Counted from the stretch's first letter, positions 1 through 6,566 are shown. The stretch: DNA of 8,410 bases from Spirochaetaceae bacterium (GCA_031255655.1 JAIRSB010000090.1:1-8410), one strand, 5' to 3'. The notes: generated by a model from the sequence alone, not told the origin. Program-made: numbers and translations.

Positions 1-63
1 GTAATCGTAAATGATTACCTTGCAGCTCTGCGTACCAAGGTCTATGCCGCATACAGTTTTCAT
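1..63 (-). CDS. FGGY-family carbohydrate kinase (xylulokinase-like), N-terminal 21 residues only
   Basis: Reading the reverse strand from the ATG at 63-61 gives 21 residues starting MKTVCGIDLGTQS and running off the left edge of the window. The GIDLGTQS stretch followed by a hydrophobic VIIYD strand is the phosphate-1 motif of the FGGY sugar kinases (xylulokinase, glycerol kinase, ribulokinase), which use ATP to phosphorylate a sugar or polyol in the cytoplasm. The acidic residue D8 is the conserved aspartate of this motif. A GGAG ribosome-binding site lies just upstream of the ATG on the reverse strand (complement of ctcc near 68-72), which supports this start. The gene is divergent from the TRAP transporter and dehydrogenase genes, so it may act in the same catabolic route. 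The xylulokinase subgroup is only the nearest match by eye; 21 residues cannot fix the substrate. Confidence 0.8.
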   Translation of the reverse strand, partial: MKTVCGIDLGTQSCKVIIYDY

Positions 64-98
64 TAGTTCTCCCTGATTTAAGGTTTTTTCGTTCAAAT

Positions 99-127
99 AT
101 TATGCCATATCCGCCCCGTGCTCACAA
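99..127 (-). promoter_or_regulatory. Candidate sigma-70-type promoter for the kinase gene
   Basis: On the reverse strand TTGTGA (complement of 122-127) and CATAAT (complement of 99-104) are separated by 17 bases. The predicted start of transcription lies about 30 bases before the kinase ATG, a normal distance. The -35 box overlaps an imperfect palindrome, CTCaCA-ag-TGcGAG (122-135), which could be a small operator. Assigned by pattern only. Confidence 0.4.
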
Positions 128-170
128 GTGCGAGTATTTAGTTCAAAAAATATATATGCTATCAATTTTG

Positions 171-198
171 TTGACAAATCCGAAACACGGGATATAAT
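171..198 (+). promoter_or_regulatory. Near-consensus sigma-70-type promoter facing the TRAP operon
   Basis: TTGACA at 171-176 and TATAAT at 193-198 are both perfect hexamers, 16 bases apart, in an AT-rich setting. The promoter points to the TRAP genes, but the first start codon is about 340 bases away, so the transcript would have a long leader that includes the palindromic repeat. The window shows no other gene it could serve. A second, nearer promoter cannot be excluded, but I saw none as good. Confidence 0.6.
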
Positions 199-255
199 TT
201 TCTTAGTGTTTTTATCAAAAAATATAAAAGGCTTATACGCGAGTAGAATATCACA

Positions 256-450
256 CGAATTGTGAAGCATTTCTCAGAACAGCCGCCATTGCGGGCACAC
301 GTAGTTGCGATGCGCCCGTCATTGCGAGCGAGCGGCAAATTGCTGGCGAAGCAATCCAGTCAGACGCATTCCCTCCGCTGGATTGTTTCACCCTTACGAG
401 CTTGCAATGACGAGGCGAAGTAGTCCCATGATGATGAGAAAAGGTGTCCC
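256..450. repeat. Dispersed intergenic repeat, copy 1 (with palindrome insert)
   Basis: Two blocks here recur in the other large intergenic region. The left block 256-295 (starting CGAATTG) matches 6491-6530 at about 30 of 40 positions without gaps. The right block 411-450 (starting CGAGGCGAAGT) matches 6527-6566 at about 28 of 40. In this copy the blocks are separated by about 115 bases that hold a palindrome; in the other copy they run together. There is no coding capacity. It resembles the small non-autonomous palindromic repeats scattered between genes in many bacteria. Confidence 0.6.
318..412. repeat. Nested palindromic element of the CGTCATTGCGAG type
   Basis: The outer arms are CGTCATTGCGAGC (318-330) and GCTTGCAATGACG (400-412), inverted with one mismatch. 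The inner arms are GCAATCCAG (351-359) and CTGGATTGT (378-386), also inverted with one mismatch. The 95-bp unit could fold into a long interrupted hairpin as DNA or RNA. Repeats with the CGTCATTGCGAG...GCAATCCAG signature are known as common intergenic elements in several bacterial groups; the family name is not assigned here. It lies in the leader of the TRAP operon and could affect transcript stability or readthrough. Confidence 0.75.
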
Positions 451-530
451 GCAGTGGTGAATGTCTTGTCCGCGTTATGTCTGTTTGTATTTTACAAGTT
501 GAAGCACTATCAGCCCAAACCAAATAACTC

Positions 531-544
531 GGAGGAGAATATTG
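531..544 (+). promoter_or_regulatory. Ribosome-binding site fixing the TTG start of dctQ
   Basis: GGAGGAG at 531-537 is followed four bases later by TTG at 542-544. No ATG in frame lies near it, and the protein from this TTG begins with the expected short positive segment before the first membrane helix, so TTG is the likely start. Confidence 0.7.
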
Positions 545-1069
545 AAAAAATTTCTAAATACGCTGTTCAAAGGCGTTGAAATATTGATAGCCTTCTTTCT
601 GGCTGTAATGATAGTTCTGGTTTTCATGAACGTCGTACTGCGCCAGTTCAACAAAGGCTTCGCGTGGTCGGAAGAAATAGCCCGCCTTTGTTTCATATAT
701 CTTGTCTATCTCGGCACGATAGGCGCGATGCGCGACAATCGTCATTTATTGATAGAATCGGTTCTGCTGCGTGTTCCACAGATTTGGCAAAAAGTCATTT
801 ACGCGGTAATCCAGTTCTCCATTATTTGGCTTATGGCGATACTCACGCAAGGAAGCTGGGGATTAACCATCCAGAATCTCAATGACCGCTGGGTGGCGAC
901 TAAATATCCCACATTTCTTGTATACGCCATCGGAATATTAACGGGAGTTTCCATCATCATCATCGCGTTGGCAAATCTATTCCGTCTGCTGGTGTTAAAA
1001 GTGAGTGTTTCGGATCTCATCAAAATAACTGATGACACCCCCGAAGAAACAGCGGAAGCTATTGATTAA
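542..1069 (+). CDS. dctQ: TRAP transporter small membrane subunit (DctQ family)
   Basis: This is the small integral membrane subunit of a tripartite ATP-independent periplasmic (TRAP) transporter, which works with the large DctM permease to import organic acids or sugar-derived solutes using an ion gradient. The 175-residue product has the family length and four hydrophobic segments, at roughly 12-33, 46-63, 84-102 and 124-150. The family signature lies between helices 1 and 2: R34, then W42-S-E-E, then a GTIGAMRDNRH segment ending at H68. The start is TTG at 542, chosen from the strong GGAGGAG just before it. The stop is followed after 11 bases by the ATG of dctM, and the ribosome-binding site of dctM overlaps the stop codon, so the two are co-translated. 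The tail (about 150-175) is acidic and probably cytoplasmic. Substrate cannot be read from this subunit. Confidence 0.93.
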   Translation: MKKFLNTLFKGVEILIAFFLAVMIVLVFMNVVLRQFNKGFAWSEEIARLCFIYLVYLGTIGAMRDNRHLLIESVLLRVPQIWQKVIYAVIQFSIIWLMAILTQGSWGLTIQNLNDRWVATKYPTFLVYAIGILTGVSIIIIALANLFRLLVLKVSVSDLIKITDDTPEETAEAID

Positions 1070-1080
1070 GGAGAGTGTTC

Positions 1081-2373
1081 ATGTTTTTAGTGATAATATT
1101 TTTAATTTATCTCGTTATTACTATAATGCTGGGGCTGCCCATCGCGTTTTCGCTGCTGTTCACAGCGTCGGCAACCGCGCTGCACTTAGGCGGCGTAGCC
1201 ACAAACCCGCAGACTGTCGCGGCGCAGCTTATGCGCGGCACGGACAGTGTAACGATGATGGCGCTGCCGTTTTTCATTCTTGCCGGAGAGTTGATGAACC
1301 GCGGCGGTTTGACAAAGCGCATAATCGCTTTCTGTAACATATTTCTGGGGCGTGTGCGGGGCGGTTTGGGTTATGTTACCATATTCGCCTGTTTGATATT
1401 CGCCAGTCTTGTGGGTTCGGCTGTCGCGAGTACCGCCGCGCTTGGGGCGATACTCATCCCGATGATGGTGAAATCCGGCTATGACCGCGCCAAATCCGCC
1501 GGACTTGTCGCCTCCGCGAATCTTGTTTCGCCCATCATGCCGCCGTCCATACCGATGATTATTTACGGAGTTACGGCGGGCGTTTCGATAAAATCATTAT
1601 TTCTGGGCGGCATAGCCCCAGCCGTGTACCTTACGCTGATAATGTGCGTTACATGGTTTTTCGTTTCCCGCAAAGACGCGATTAAATCAGATGCGCCTAA
1701 GCTGTCTTTCAAAGAAACCATCGTCATATTCCTGAACGGATTGTGGGCGCTGTTGCTGCCGGTCATAATACTGGTCGGCCTTCGCAGCGGGAAGTTCACC
1801 GCGACAGAAGCGGGTGTAATCGCCGTTGTATACGCCCTAATCGTGGGCATTTTCATTTACCGCGAACTAAAGCCGAAAGATTTATTTCTGTCTTTCATAT
1901 CATCCGCGAAAATGTCCGCCGTTGTCATGTTCCTTGCCGCTACCGCGCAGGTCGCCGCCTATATAATGACGATAGGCCGCATGCCCCAGCTTATAACCGC
2001 GGCTCTTATTGATTTTACATCGCGTCCAATGCTGCTTAACTTCCTTCTGCAACTAATCATCATTTTTATGGGTGTTGCTGTTGACGTTGTGCCGACTATC
2101 CTGATTATGTGCCCAATCATGCTGCCTCTCATACGCGCCGCCGGCATAGACCCGCTCTATTTCGGCATAGTCTTTACGCTTGCAAATGTGTTAGGTCTCA
2201 CCTCGCCGCCGGTAGGTCCCGTACTGAATGTCGCCTGCGCCACTGGAAAAGTGAAAATGGAGGAGATACTGAAGCCAGTAATCCCCTACTACATAGCTCA
2301 AGTTATACTCGTGTTCCTGCTGATATTCTTCCCGCCGCTGATAACTGTGCCGATGAAGTGGCTGGGCGGCTGA
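1081..2373 (+). CDS. dctM: TRAP transporter large permease subunit (DctM family)
   Basis: This is the transport channel subunit of the TRAP system. The product is 430 residues, very hydrophobic throughout, with many membrane helices, the usual size for DctM. Family landmarks are visible: LPFFILAGELMNRGG near 62-76, GSAVASTAALGAILIP near 112-127, PPSIPMIIYG at 154-163, SGKFTATEAG near 236-244, and a late SPPVGPVLNVAC segment. I chose ATG 1081 because AAGGAG (1068-1073) is seven bases upstream; an in-frame GTG at 1075 would add two residues but sits too close to that site. It follows dctQ by 11 bases in one operon and precedes the dehydrogenase by 81 bases. No DctP solute-binding protein is encoded next to it, which is unusual because the three genes are normally adjacent. 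The ligand is therefore unknown. Confidence 0.95.
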   Translation: MFLVIIFLIYLVITIMLGLPIAFSLLFTASATALHLGGVATNPQTVAAQLMRGTDSVTMMALPFFILAGELMNRGGLTKRIIAFCNIFLGRVRGGLGYVTIFACLIFASLVGSAVASTAALGAILIPMMVKSGYDRAKSAGLVASANLVSPIMPPSIPMIIYGVTAGVSIKSLFLGGIAPAVYLTLIMCVTWFFVSRKDAIKSDAPKLSFKETIVIFLNGLWALLLPVIILVGLRSGKFTATEAGVIAVVYALIVGIFIYRELKPKDLFLSFISSAKMSAVVMFLAATAQVAAYIMTIGRMPQLITAALIDFTSRPMLLNFLLQLIIIFMGVAVDVVPTILIMCPIMLPLIRAAGIDPLYFGIVFTLANVLGLTSPPVGPVLNVACATGKVKMEEILKPVIPYYIAQVILVFLLIFFPPLITVPMKWLGG

Positions 2374-2386
2374 CCTTGCTTATAAC

Positions 2387-2436
2387 GCGGACGCGAAGCC
2401 GTCCGCCTATACATTCCGCCGTGAATTAAGACGGCG
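2387..2436 (+). other. Two short hairpins between dctM and the dehydrogenase gene
   Basis: GCGGACG (2387-2393) pairs with CGTCCGC (2400-2406) over a six-base loop, and CGCCGT (2417-2422) pairs with ACGGCG (2431-2436) over an eight-base loop. Neither is followed by a T-run, so they are not good intrinsic terminators. They may mark an mRNA processing or stability point that sets different levels of transporter and enzyme. The role is inferred. Confidence 0.4.
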
Positions 2437-2454
2437 TTAAAACAGGAGATATAC

Positions 2455-3474
2455 ATGAAAGTAGGAGTTGTCGAAAAGCCGGGTGTTTTGAAACTGGTTG
2501 AACGGGAAATCCCAAAAATAAAAAACGCGGACGACGTGCTTGTTAAGGTAAAGCGCGTGGGTATCTGCGGTTCTGATATTCACATCTTACACGGCAAAAA
2601 TCCGTTTGCCGTTTATCCGCGTGTTTGGGGACATGAGTTTGTGGGCGAGGTTGCCGAGACGGGCGCGGGTGTTAAGTCCGTAAAAAAAGGCGATAGGGTC
2701 GTTATCGAACCTATAACGTACTGCGGTAAGTGTTACGCCTGCCGGCAGGGGCGCGGGAATGTCTGCCTAAACCTGAAAGTATTCGGCGTTCATGTTGACG
2801 GCGGGTGCGCCGAATATGTTGTCGTGCCGGAAGCTAACGCCCATATCTTGCCGGACGGTCTCCCTTGGGACGAGGCCGCGCTGATAGAGCCTTTTACGAT
2901 AGGCGCGCAGGCTTGTTACCGAGGAAACGTGCAGAAAGGCGATTATGTTCTTGTAATGGGAGCGGGGACGATAGGGCTTACTGTGGCTTCTTTCGCGAAA
3001 TTGTACGGCGGGATTGTCATCATATCCGATCTTGTTGAGGATAAACTTAACTACGCGAAAAGTCGAGGGGCTGATTATATCATCAATTCCAGCAAAGAAA
3101 ATTTGCTTGACAGATTAAACGATATAACCGAAGGGACAGGTCCCAACGTAACGATAGACGCGGTGTGCATAAAAAAAACGTTCGAGGACGCGGTGTTGAT
3201 AACGTCTCCGGCGGGACGGGTAGTGGAATTGAGTTTCAGTGAAACTTTAAGCGACATCGCGCCGGTGAACATCATCAAAAAAGAGCTTACTATATACGGT
3301 TCACGGCTTCAGACAAAGCGGTTTCCTGTGGTTATAGACTTTATCAAAAAAGGTGAGCTGCCGCTTTCCGGCTTTGTTACAAAAGTTTATCCCATTGACC
3401 AAATGGCCGAAGCCTTTGACTATACCGAAAAAAACAACGCCGCTGTTAGAAAAGTTTTAATTTCTTTTGAATAG
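2455..3474 (+). CDS. Zinc-dependent medium-chain alcohol/polyol dehydrogenase, RspB/LgoD-like
   Basis: This is a cytoplasmic NAD(P)-dependent oxidoreductase of the zinc-containing medium-chain family (339 residues, the same size as E. coli RspB). The catalytic zinc ligands are in place: C38 in GICGSD, H60-E61 in WGHEF, and E145 in LIEPF. The structural zinc site is complete: C90, C93, C96 and C104. The nucleotide-binding fold shows GAGTIG at 169-174, and D192 at the end of the second strand suggests NAD rather than NADP. The stretches GICGSD, NPFAVYPRV and the SRL segment followed by RFPVVIDF recall RspB and the L-galactonate dehydrogenase LgoD, so a sugar acid or polyol hydroxyl is a likely substrate; this is a guess from family likeness. 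ATG 2455 follows AGGAG (2444-2448) at a normal distance. It is the last gene before a strong terminator and probably shares a transcript with the TRAP genes. Confidence 0.93.
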   Translation: MKVGVVEKPGVLKLVEREIPKIKNADDVLVKVKRVGICGSDIHILHGKNPFAVYPRVWGHEFVGEVAETGAGVKSVKKGDRVVIEPITYCGKCYACRQGRGNVCLNLKVFGVHVDGGCAEYVVVPEANAHILPDGLPWDEAALIEPFTIGAQACYRGNVQKGDYVLVMGAGTIGLTVASFAKLYGGIVIISDLVEDKLNYAKSRGADYIINSSKENLLDRLNDITEGTGPNVTIDAVCIKKTFEDAVLITSPAGRVVELSFSETLSDIAPVNIIKKELTIYGSRLQTKRFPVVIDFIKKGELPLSGFVTKVYPIDQMAEAFDYTEKNNAAVRKVLISFE

Positions 3475-3498
3475 ACTTGTCCGTGGAAAGTTTCAGAG

Positions 3499-3536
3499 AA
3501 GCCGTTCAAAACTAATAGTTTTGAAAGGCTTTTTTT
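3499..3536 (+). terminator. Intrinsic terminator after the dehydrogenase gene
   Basis: AAGCC plus TTCAAAACT (3499-3513) pairs with AGTTTTGAA plus GGCTT (3517-3531), with one internal mismatch and a three-base loop, followed by a run of seven T (3530-3536). This is a strong forward rho-independent terminator 25 bases after the stop codon. On the reverse strand the stem is followed by few T, so it would act mainly in one direction. Confidence 0.88.
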
Positions 3537-3540
3537 ATCG

Positions 3541-3564
3541 CCCTCCCGTTTTTTACTGGGAGGG
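3541..3564 (-). terminator. GC-rich hairpin downstream of the complete lipoprotein gene
   Basis: CCCTCCC (3541-3547) pairs with GGGAGGG (3558-3564) over a ten-base loop. For reverse-strand transcripts leaving the lipoprotein gene, this hairpin lies about 30-55 bases beyond the stop. No T-run follows it on that strand, so it is a weak terminator candidate; it may act together with the larger hairpin beyond it. Confidence 0.35.
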
Positions 3565-3565
3565 A

Positions 3566-3579
3566 GGGGGGGGGGGGGG
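3566..3579. repeat. Homopolymer run of 14 G
   Basis: Fourteen consecutive G follow GGGAGGGA (3558-3565), making a 22-base stretch of purines with at least four G-triplets. It sits between two converging gene ends, 16 bases beyond the lipoprotein stop codon. Such runs change length by replication slippage and the strand could form a G-quadruplex. The exact length is also prone to sequencing error. Confidence 0.9.
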
Positions 3580-3595
3580 TAACCTAGAAGTTTAA

Positions 3596-6391
3596 TTACA
3601 GCTTGGGGCAGCCGTCCTTGTCGACACTGGAAAAGTCCCATCTTTCCGGCTTGAAGCCAATGTCTGTCCATGTCTTTTGCGTGCTCAATTCAGCAAGAGT
3701 TTTGCCCTCGCCGTTTACGTTATTCGCGGTTCCGCCTGACACAGTCGCTCCCGTAAGCATAGTTGAAAGCGCGTAATTTTTGTCGAGTTTTCCTTTATTA
3801 TCGGACTCGATGAAACCTATCACACGATTAGCATACGCTGCGCCTTTCGCGCTGACAGCGGTAACTTTATCGTTACGCGCGACGGAGGCGGAAACCAGCG
3901 TATTTTGATTGATATTCCTATAATAGCCAATCAAACCCCCCGCGATGCTTCTGTTATTATTATTGGAACTGTTATTTTTCAGATCGATACTCATCGTTGA
4001 ATAGCAGTTTTTTACACTCAGCTCTTCTTTGTGAATGTTAATTCCGCCGGCCTGTCCTATGTCGCCCATTATACCGCCTGCGAAAAGGTCTCTATCGCTG
4101 CTTACGTTTCCGCTTATTTTACCGCCGGTGTGGCAGTTGGTAACGCTCACTGCTCCCCTTTCCGCGGCACTTTTGCCAATCAGACCGCCCAGCCCAAGCG
4201 TTCCGCTGCCCTTACTACTGGAAATGAGTTCCATATTTAATAGAACCGCCCTGCAATTTTCTATTTCTACCTTGCCGATATACCCTCCTATTTCGCCAAT
4301 CAGACCACCCGCCAGCAAATAGCCATTTTCGGCGTTGTATTTCAACGAGCCGTTGATCGAGATATTTTTGAGAGTGTAGTTTCCACTCTCATTTGACGCG
4401 GGTGTAATCGTGCCCACGACACCGCCAAAATGCGAGCTGTCGCTTATTTTCAGATAACCTGAGCTATCAACTTTAGTTTTAACCAGAATATCAAAATTTT
4501 CGATCACCGCTCCACTCGCTAAACTATCAAATAATCCGGTGTCGCCGCTGGGTTTAGAAAGCTCAAGTGTGATAGTTTTGCCGTTTCCGTTGAAATGCCC
4601 TTTGTATTTCTCAGGCCCTTTCCAATCTTTGCTAAGTGATTGGGAATCAAGCACTATGTCGGCGGCAAGATAATAGTTCCCGGCAGGATCCATATTCGCC
4701 AACTGACTGGCATTCTTTACTTCAAGATAGATAACGTTATTGGGATCGTTTACGTTGAAAGTTATTGGGAAAGATACACCTGATTTTATACCGTTCGCCT
4801 CGTTCGTCAAAAGGTAAATACTGGCATCTTTGTTCTTTTGAAGCCGAACCACAAAAGAGACGGGCGCGCCCCGCGTTTCGTCCATCATCAGCGACCACGA
4901 CACTTTGCCGCTGCCGGACATTGCCGCGTTGTGCGGCTTTCCATCCGTAGTTACCGCGTCTATTCCTATAATTTTGTAGTCATTCGCGCTGCTTCCGCTA
5001 AGTTCCACCGTGCCGTTCCATAACTTTGTCTGCGACGGGTTTTTGAACGCCACCGAATACTCCACAGCGCGATCCTTCGCCCCGACTTTTATTTTCACGG
5101 TCAAAGTATCGTTGATTTTGGGCAGCGGAATTTCCGTATTTTTGAAATCACTAACTGTAGTAATATCATTCGGATTACTGCCGTATATGTAAGTAACAAC
5201 CACGTTTGCTTTAGCGTAAACAGGCACAAGACTTGTTATTTTCAGACTGTTCTGCGCCGCCCTAGGTATGCTGTTTATCGTGTACGAAGTTGTATCCGGC
5301 TTAAAATCCTTCAAACATTGCTCAGTGCTGCCGGTATATTGCATCTGCAAGTTTGAAAGCCGCCCGTCTTCAGCGCTGCCGTCTCCGGTTTTTTGCGGCG
5401 GGACAAGCGTTACCGTGTAAACGCTGGATACGGCGCTGTTTTCAACTGTAAAAACCAGCTTCACGGCATCGCTTCCGGCCTCCGGTATCATGATTTTGTA
5501 GTATTTGGCGGCAGTTTCGCTATTTTCCGGCGGCGTTTCCGTTATTATAGGCGCGGTTCCGCCTCCCGAACCGCCCGCTATGTCCGAACCGTCAATTCTC
5601 CCATTTATCGTGAGAGAATCGCTTTTCCGTACAGAGGCTGGCGGCGGACTGATTTCTTTTACTTCCACGCCGTTCTCTGTTAGCTTTATAGCGGAGTTCG
5701 CGCTGGCGGCGCTGGCGGAAACCAAAAGCGGTGTATTTTTTTTAGCCGCGTCTTTAATTTCGATAGTGTAGTCATAAGTCGCGTGCGTGAAGGCGATTTC
5801 CGTACCGCCGTCCTTCCAAAGCAAGTATTTTTCAGTCGGACTTCCGCTTTCTCCGTAAATCATCCACAGCGAATCGAGAGAAGCATTCGCGCCCGGAGCC
5901 TGTATCGCTACAGTGTAGTCGTAAGTTTTGCTGCCGTCCGAAACCTGTATTGTAACCTGCGTGTTCACTTGATTGGCCGCTCCTGCCGTTGGAACCGGCA
6001 CACCTGAAATCGTGGCGGAACCGGTCTGAGTTTCGTCTTTCGCCATGCCGCCGCGCGCGGCGCTGCCCTGCGTCCAAGTTATGTTTAACTTGAGCCCTTC
6101 CGTTTCAGCCTCCGCAAATACAGTAACAGCGCCCTGACTGGCGTCCGCGTCCGGCACAAAGTAGTCGCCTGAATTGTTGTTTAGCGCCGGCTTTAGTAGG
6201 TTATTCATCGCCGCGTCGTTCTGGTAATAGAGAGACAAAGTTTTGAGCCGCAGCCCTTCTACCGTTGGACGATTGCGGTCCGGCAGTTTCGGCGTGGACG
6301 GCATCTGTACTTCTTCGTTTCCCCCGTTCTTGCAGCCCACGCACCACAGCGCGAGGATTACCGCCAAAGTGTAAAAAAAGGTCTTTTTCAT
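3596..6391 (-). CDS. Large lipoprotein with cadherin-like beta-sandwich repeats and GLUG repeats
   Basis: The 931-residue product starts with a signal peptide (KK then a hydrophobic core to residue 19) and a lipobox-like CVGC, giving lipidation at C20, so it is probably anchored in a membrane and possibly surface-exposed. Three cadherin-like beta-sandwich units follow at about 46-165, 170-332 and 344-453, each ending in a YTV- or YSV-type strand. The second carries a Pro/Gly/Ser-rich insert at about 243-295. A linker domain (about 455-555) leads to a beta-helix-like region (about 558-931) with glycine-rich GLUG-type motifs: GGVVG 656-660, GGLIG 695-699, GGLIG 735-739, GGIMG 772-776 and GGLIG 818-822. 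No enzyme motif is visible; adhesion or carbohydrate binding is possible but unproven. The start ATG has AAGGAG upstream with an unusually long, A-rich spacer of about 12 bases. The C-terminal half closely parallels the next gene upstream. Confidence 0.88.
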   Translation of the reverse strand: MKKTFFYTLAVILALWCVGCKNGGNEEVQMPSTPKLPDRNRPTVEGLRLKTLSLYYQNDAAMNNLLKPALNNNSGDYFVPDADASQGAVTVFAEAETEGLKLNITWTQGSAARGGMAKDETQTGSATISGVPVPTAGAANQVNTQVTIQVSDGSKTYDYTVAIQAPGANASLDSLWMIYGESGSPTEKYLLWKDGGTEIAFTHATYDYTIEIKDAAKKNTPLLVSASAASANSAIKLTENGVEVKEISPPPASVRKSDSLTINGRIDGSDIAGGSGGGTAPIITETPPENSETAAKYYKIMIPEAGSDAVKLVFTVENSAVSSVYTVTLVPPQKTGDGSAEDGRLSNLQMQYTGSTEQCLKDFKPDTTSYTINSIPRAAQNSLKITSLVPVYAKANVVVTYIYGSNPNDITTVSDFKNTEIPLPKINDTLTVKIKVGAKDRAVEYSVAFKNPSQTKLWNGTVELSGSSANDYKIIGIDAVTTDGKPHNAAMSGSGKVSWSLMMDETRGAPVSFVVRLQKNKDASIYLLTNEANGIKSGVSFPITFNVNDPNNVIYLEVKNASQLANMDPAGNYYLAADIVLDSQSLSKDWKGPEKYKGHFNGNGKTITLELSKPSGDTGLFDSLASGAVIENFDILVKTKVDSSGYLKISDSSHFGGVVGTITPASNESGNYTLKNISINGSLKYNAENGYLLAGGLIGEIGGYIGKVEIENCRAVLLNMELISSSKGSGTLGLGGLIGKSAAERGAVSVTNCHTGGKISGNVSSDRDLFAGGIMGDIGQAGGINIHKEELSVKNCYSTMSIDLKNNSSNNNNRSIAGGLIGYYRNINQNTLVSASVARNDKVTAVSAKGAAYANRVIGFIESDNKGKLDKNYALSTMLTGATVSGGTANNVNGEGKTLAELSTQKTWTDIGFKPERWDFSSVDKDGCPKL

Positions 6392-6407
6392 TTTTTTTGT
6401 AGTCTCC
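6391..6407 (-). promoter_or_regulatory. Ribosome-binding site with long A-run spacer, lipoprotein gene
   Basis: On the reverse strand GGAG (complement of 6404-6407) is separated from the ATG at 6391 by 12 bases that end in an unbroken A-run; with the A of the start codon the run is eight A (6391-6398). The spacer is longer than the usual 5-9 bases. Slippage in this run would alter the spacing and thus possibly translation. Confidence 0.55.
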
Positions 6408-6447
6408 TTAAGTCATAGAATTTACGCGCAGCAAACCACCGCGCAAA

Positions 6448-6475
6448 CTTATAGAAAAACTAGTGCTGTGTTATA
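6448..6475 (-). promoter_or_regulatory. Weak promoter candidates for the complete lipoprotein gene
   Basis: Two -10-like hexamers occur on the reverse strand, TATAAG (complement of 6448-6453) and TATAAC (complement of 6470-6475), about 55-85 bases before the ATG. Neither has a good -35 box at the right distance. An imperfect inverted repeat, TTTaCGCG (6421-6428) with CGCGcAAA (6440-6447), lies in the would-be leader. A promoter is expected here because an intrinsic terminator closes the upstream gene. Confidence 0.25.
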
Positions 6476-6490
6476 GTGCTTCCGTGAATA

Positions 6491-6566
6491 CGAATTGCGG
6501 GGCATTCCTCAAGACCGCCGTCATAGCGAGGCGAAGTCGTCTTGCTAAGGCGAGAGAGGGTGTCCG
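6491..6566. repeat. Dispersed intergenic repeat, copy 2 (compact form)
   Basis: This 76-bp stretch matches the left and right blocks of the copy at 256-450, but without the palindrome between them: the two blocks overlap by four bases at 6527-6530. The join reads CGTCATAGCGAGGCGAAG, itself close to the arm of the palindrome in copy 1. The copies are diverged (about 70-75% over each 40-base block), so neither insertion is recent. Confidence 0.55.

Larger units (their letters stand above)
64..541. other. Divergent intergenic region of 478 bp
   Basis: This gap lies between the reverse-strand kinase and forward dctQ. Its left part (about 64-240) is AT-rich and holds the two opposing promoter candidates. 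Its middle (about 256-450) is GC-richer and is filled by a repeat element with an internal palindrome. The last 90 bases hold only the ribosome-binding site of dctQ. The open frames crossing the region have no ribosome-binding site and read through the repeat, so I do not call a gene here. Confidence 0.7.

Noticed and set aside
256..450. CRISPR array or insertion sequence
   Set aside because: There are no regularly spaced direct repeats and no transposase; the structure is a single palindrome within a dispersed repeat.
251..696. Reverse open frames across the left intergenic region and dctQ start
   Set aside because: They read through the palindromic repeat and into the antisense of dctQ, and lack ribosome-binding sites.
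1075..1080. GTG start two codons before the ATG of dctM
   Set aside because: It is one base from the AAGGAG site, too close for use; ATG 1081 has a seven-base spacing.
5393..5771. Overlapping forward open frames opposite the complete lipoprotein gene
   Set aside because: They lie wholly inside a well-supported reverse gene, have no recognisable domains, and overlap each other in different frames.
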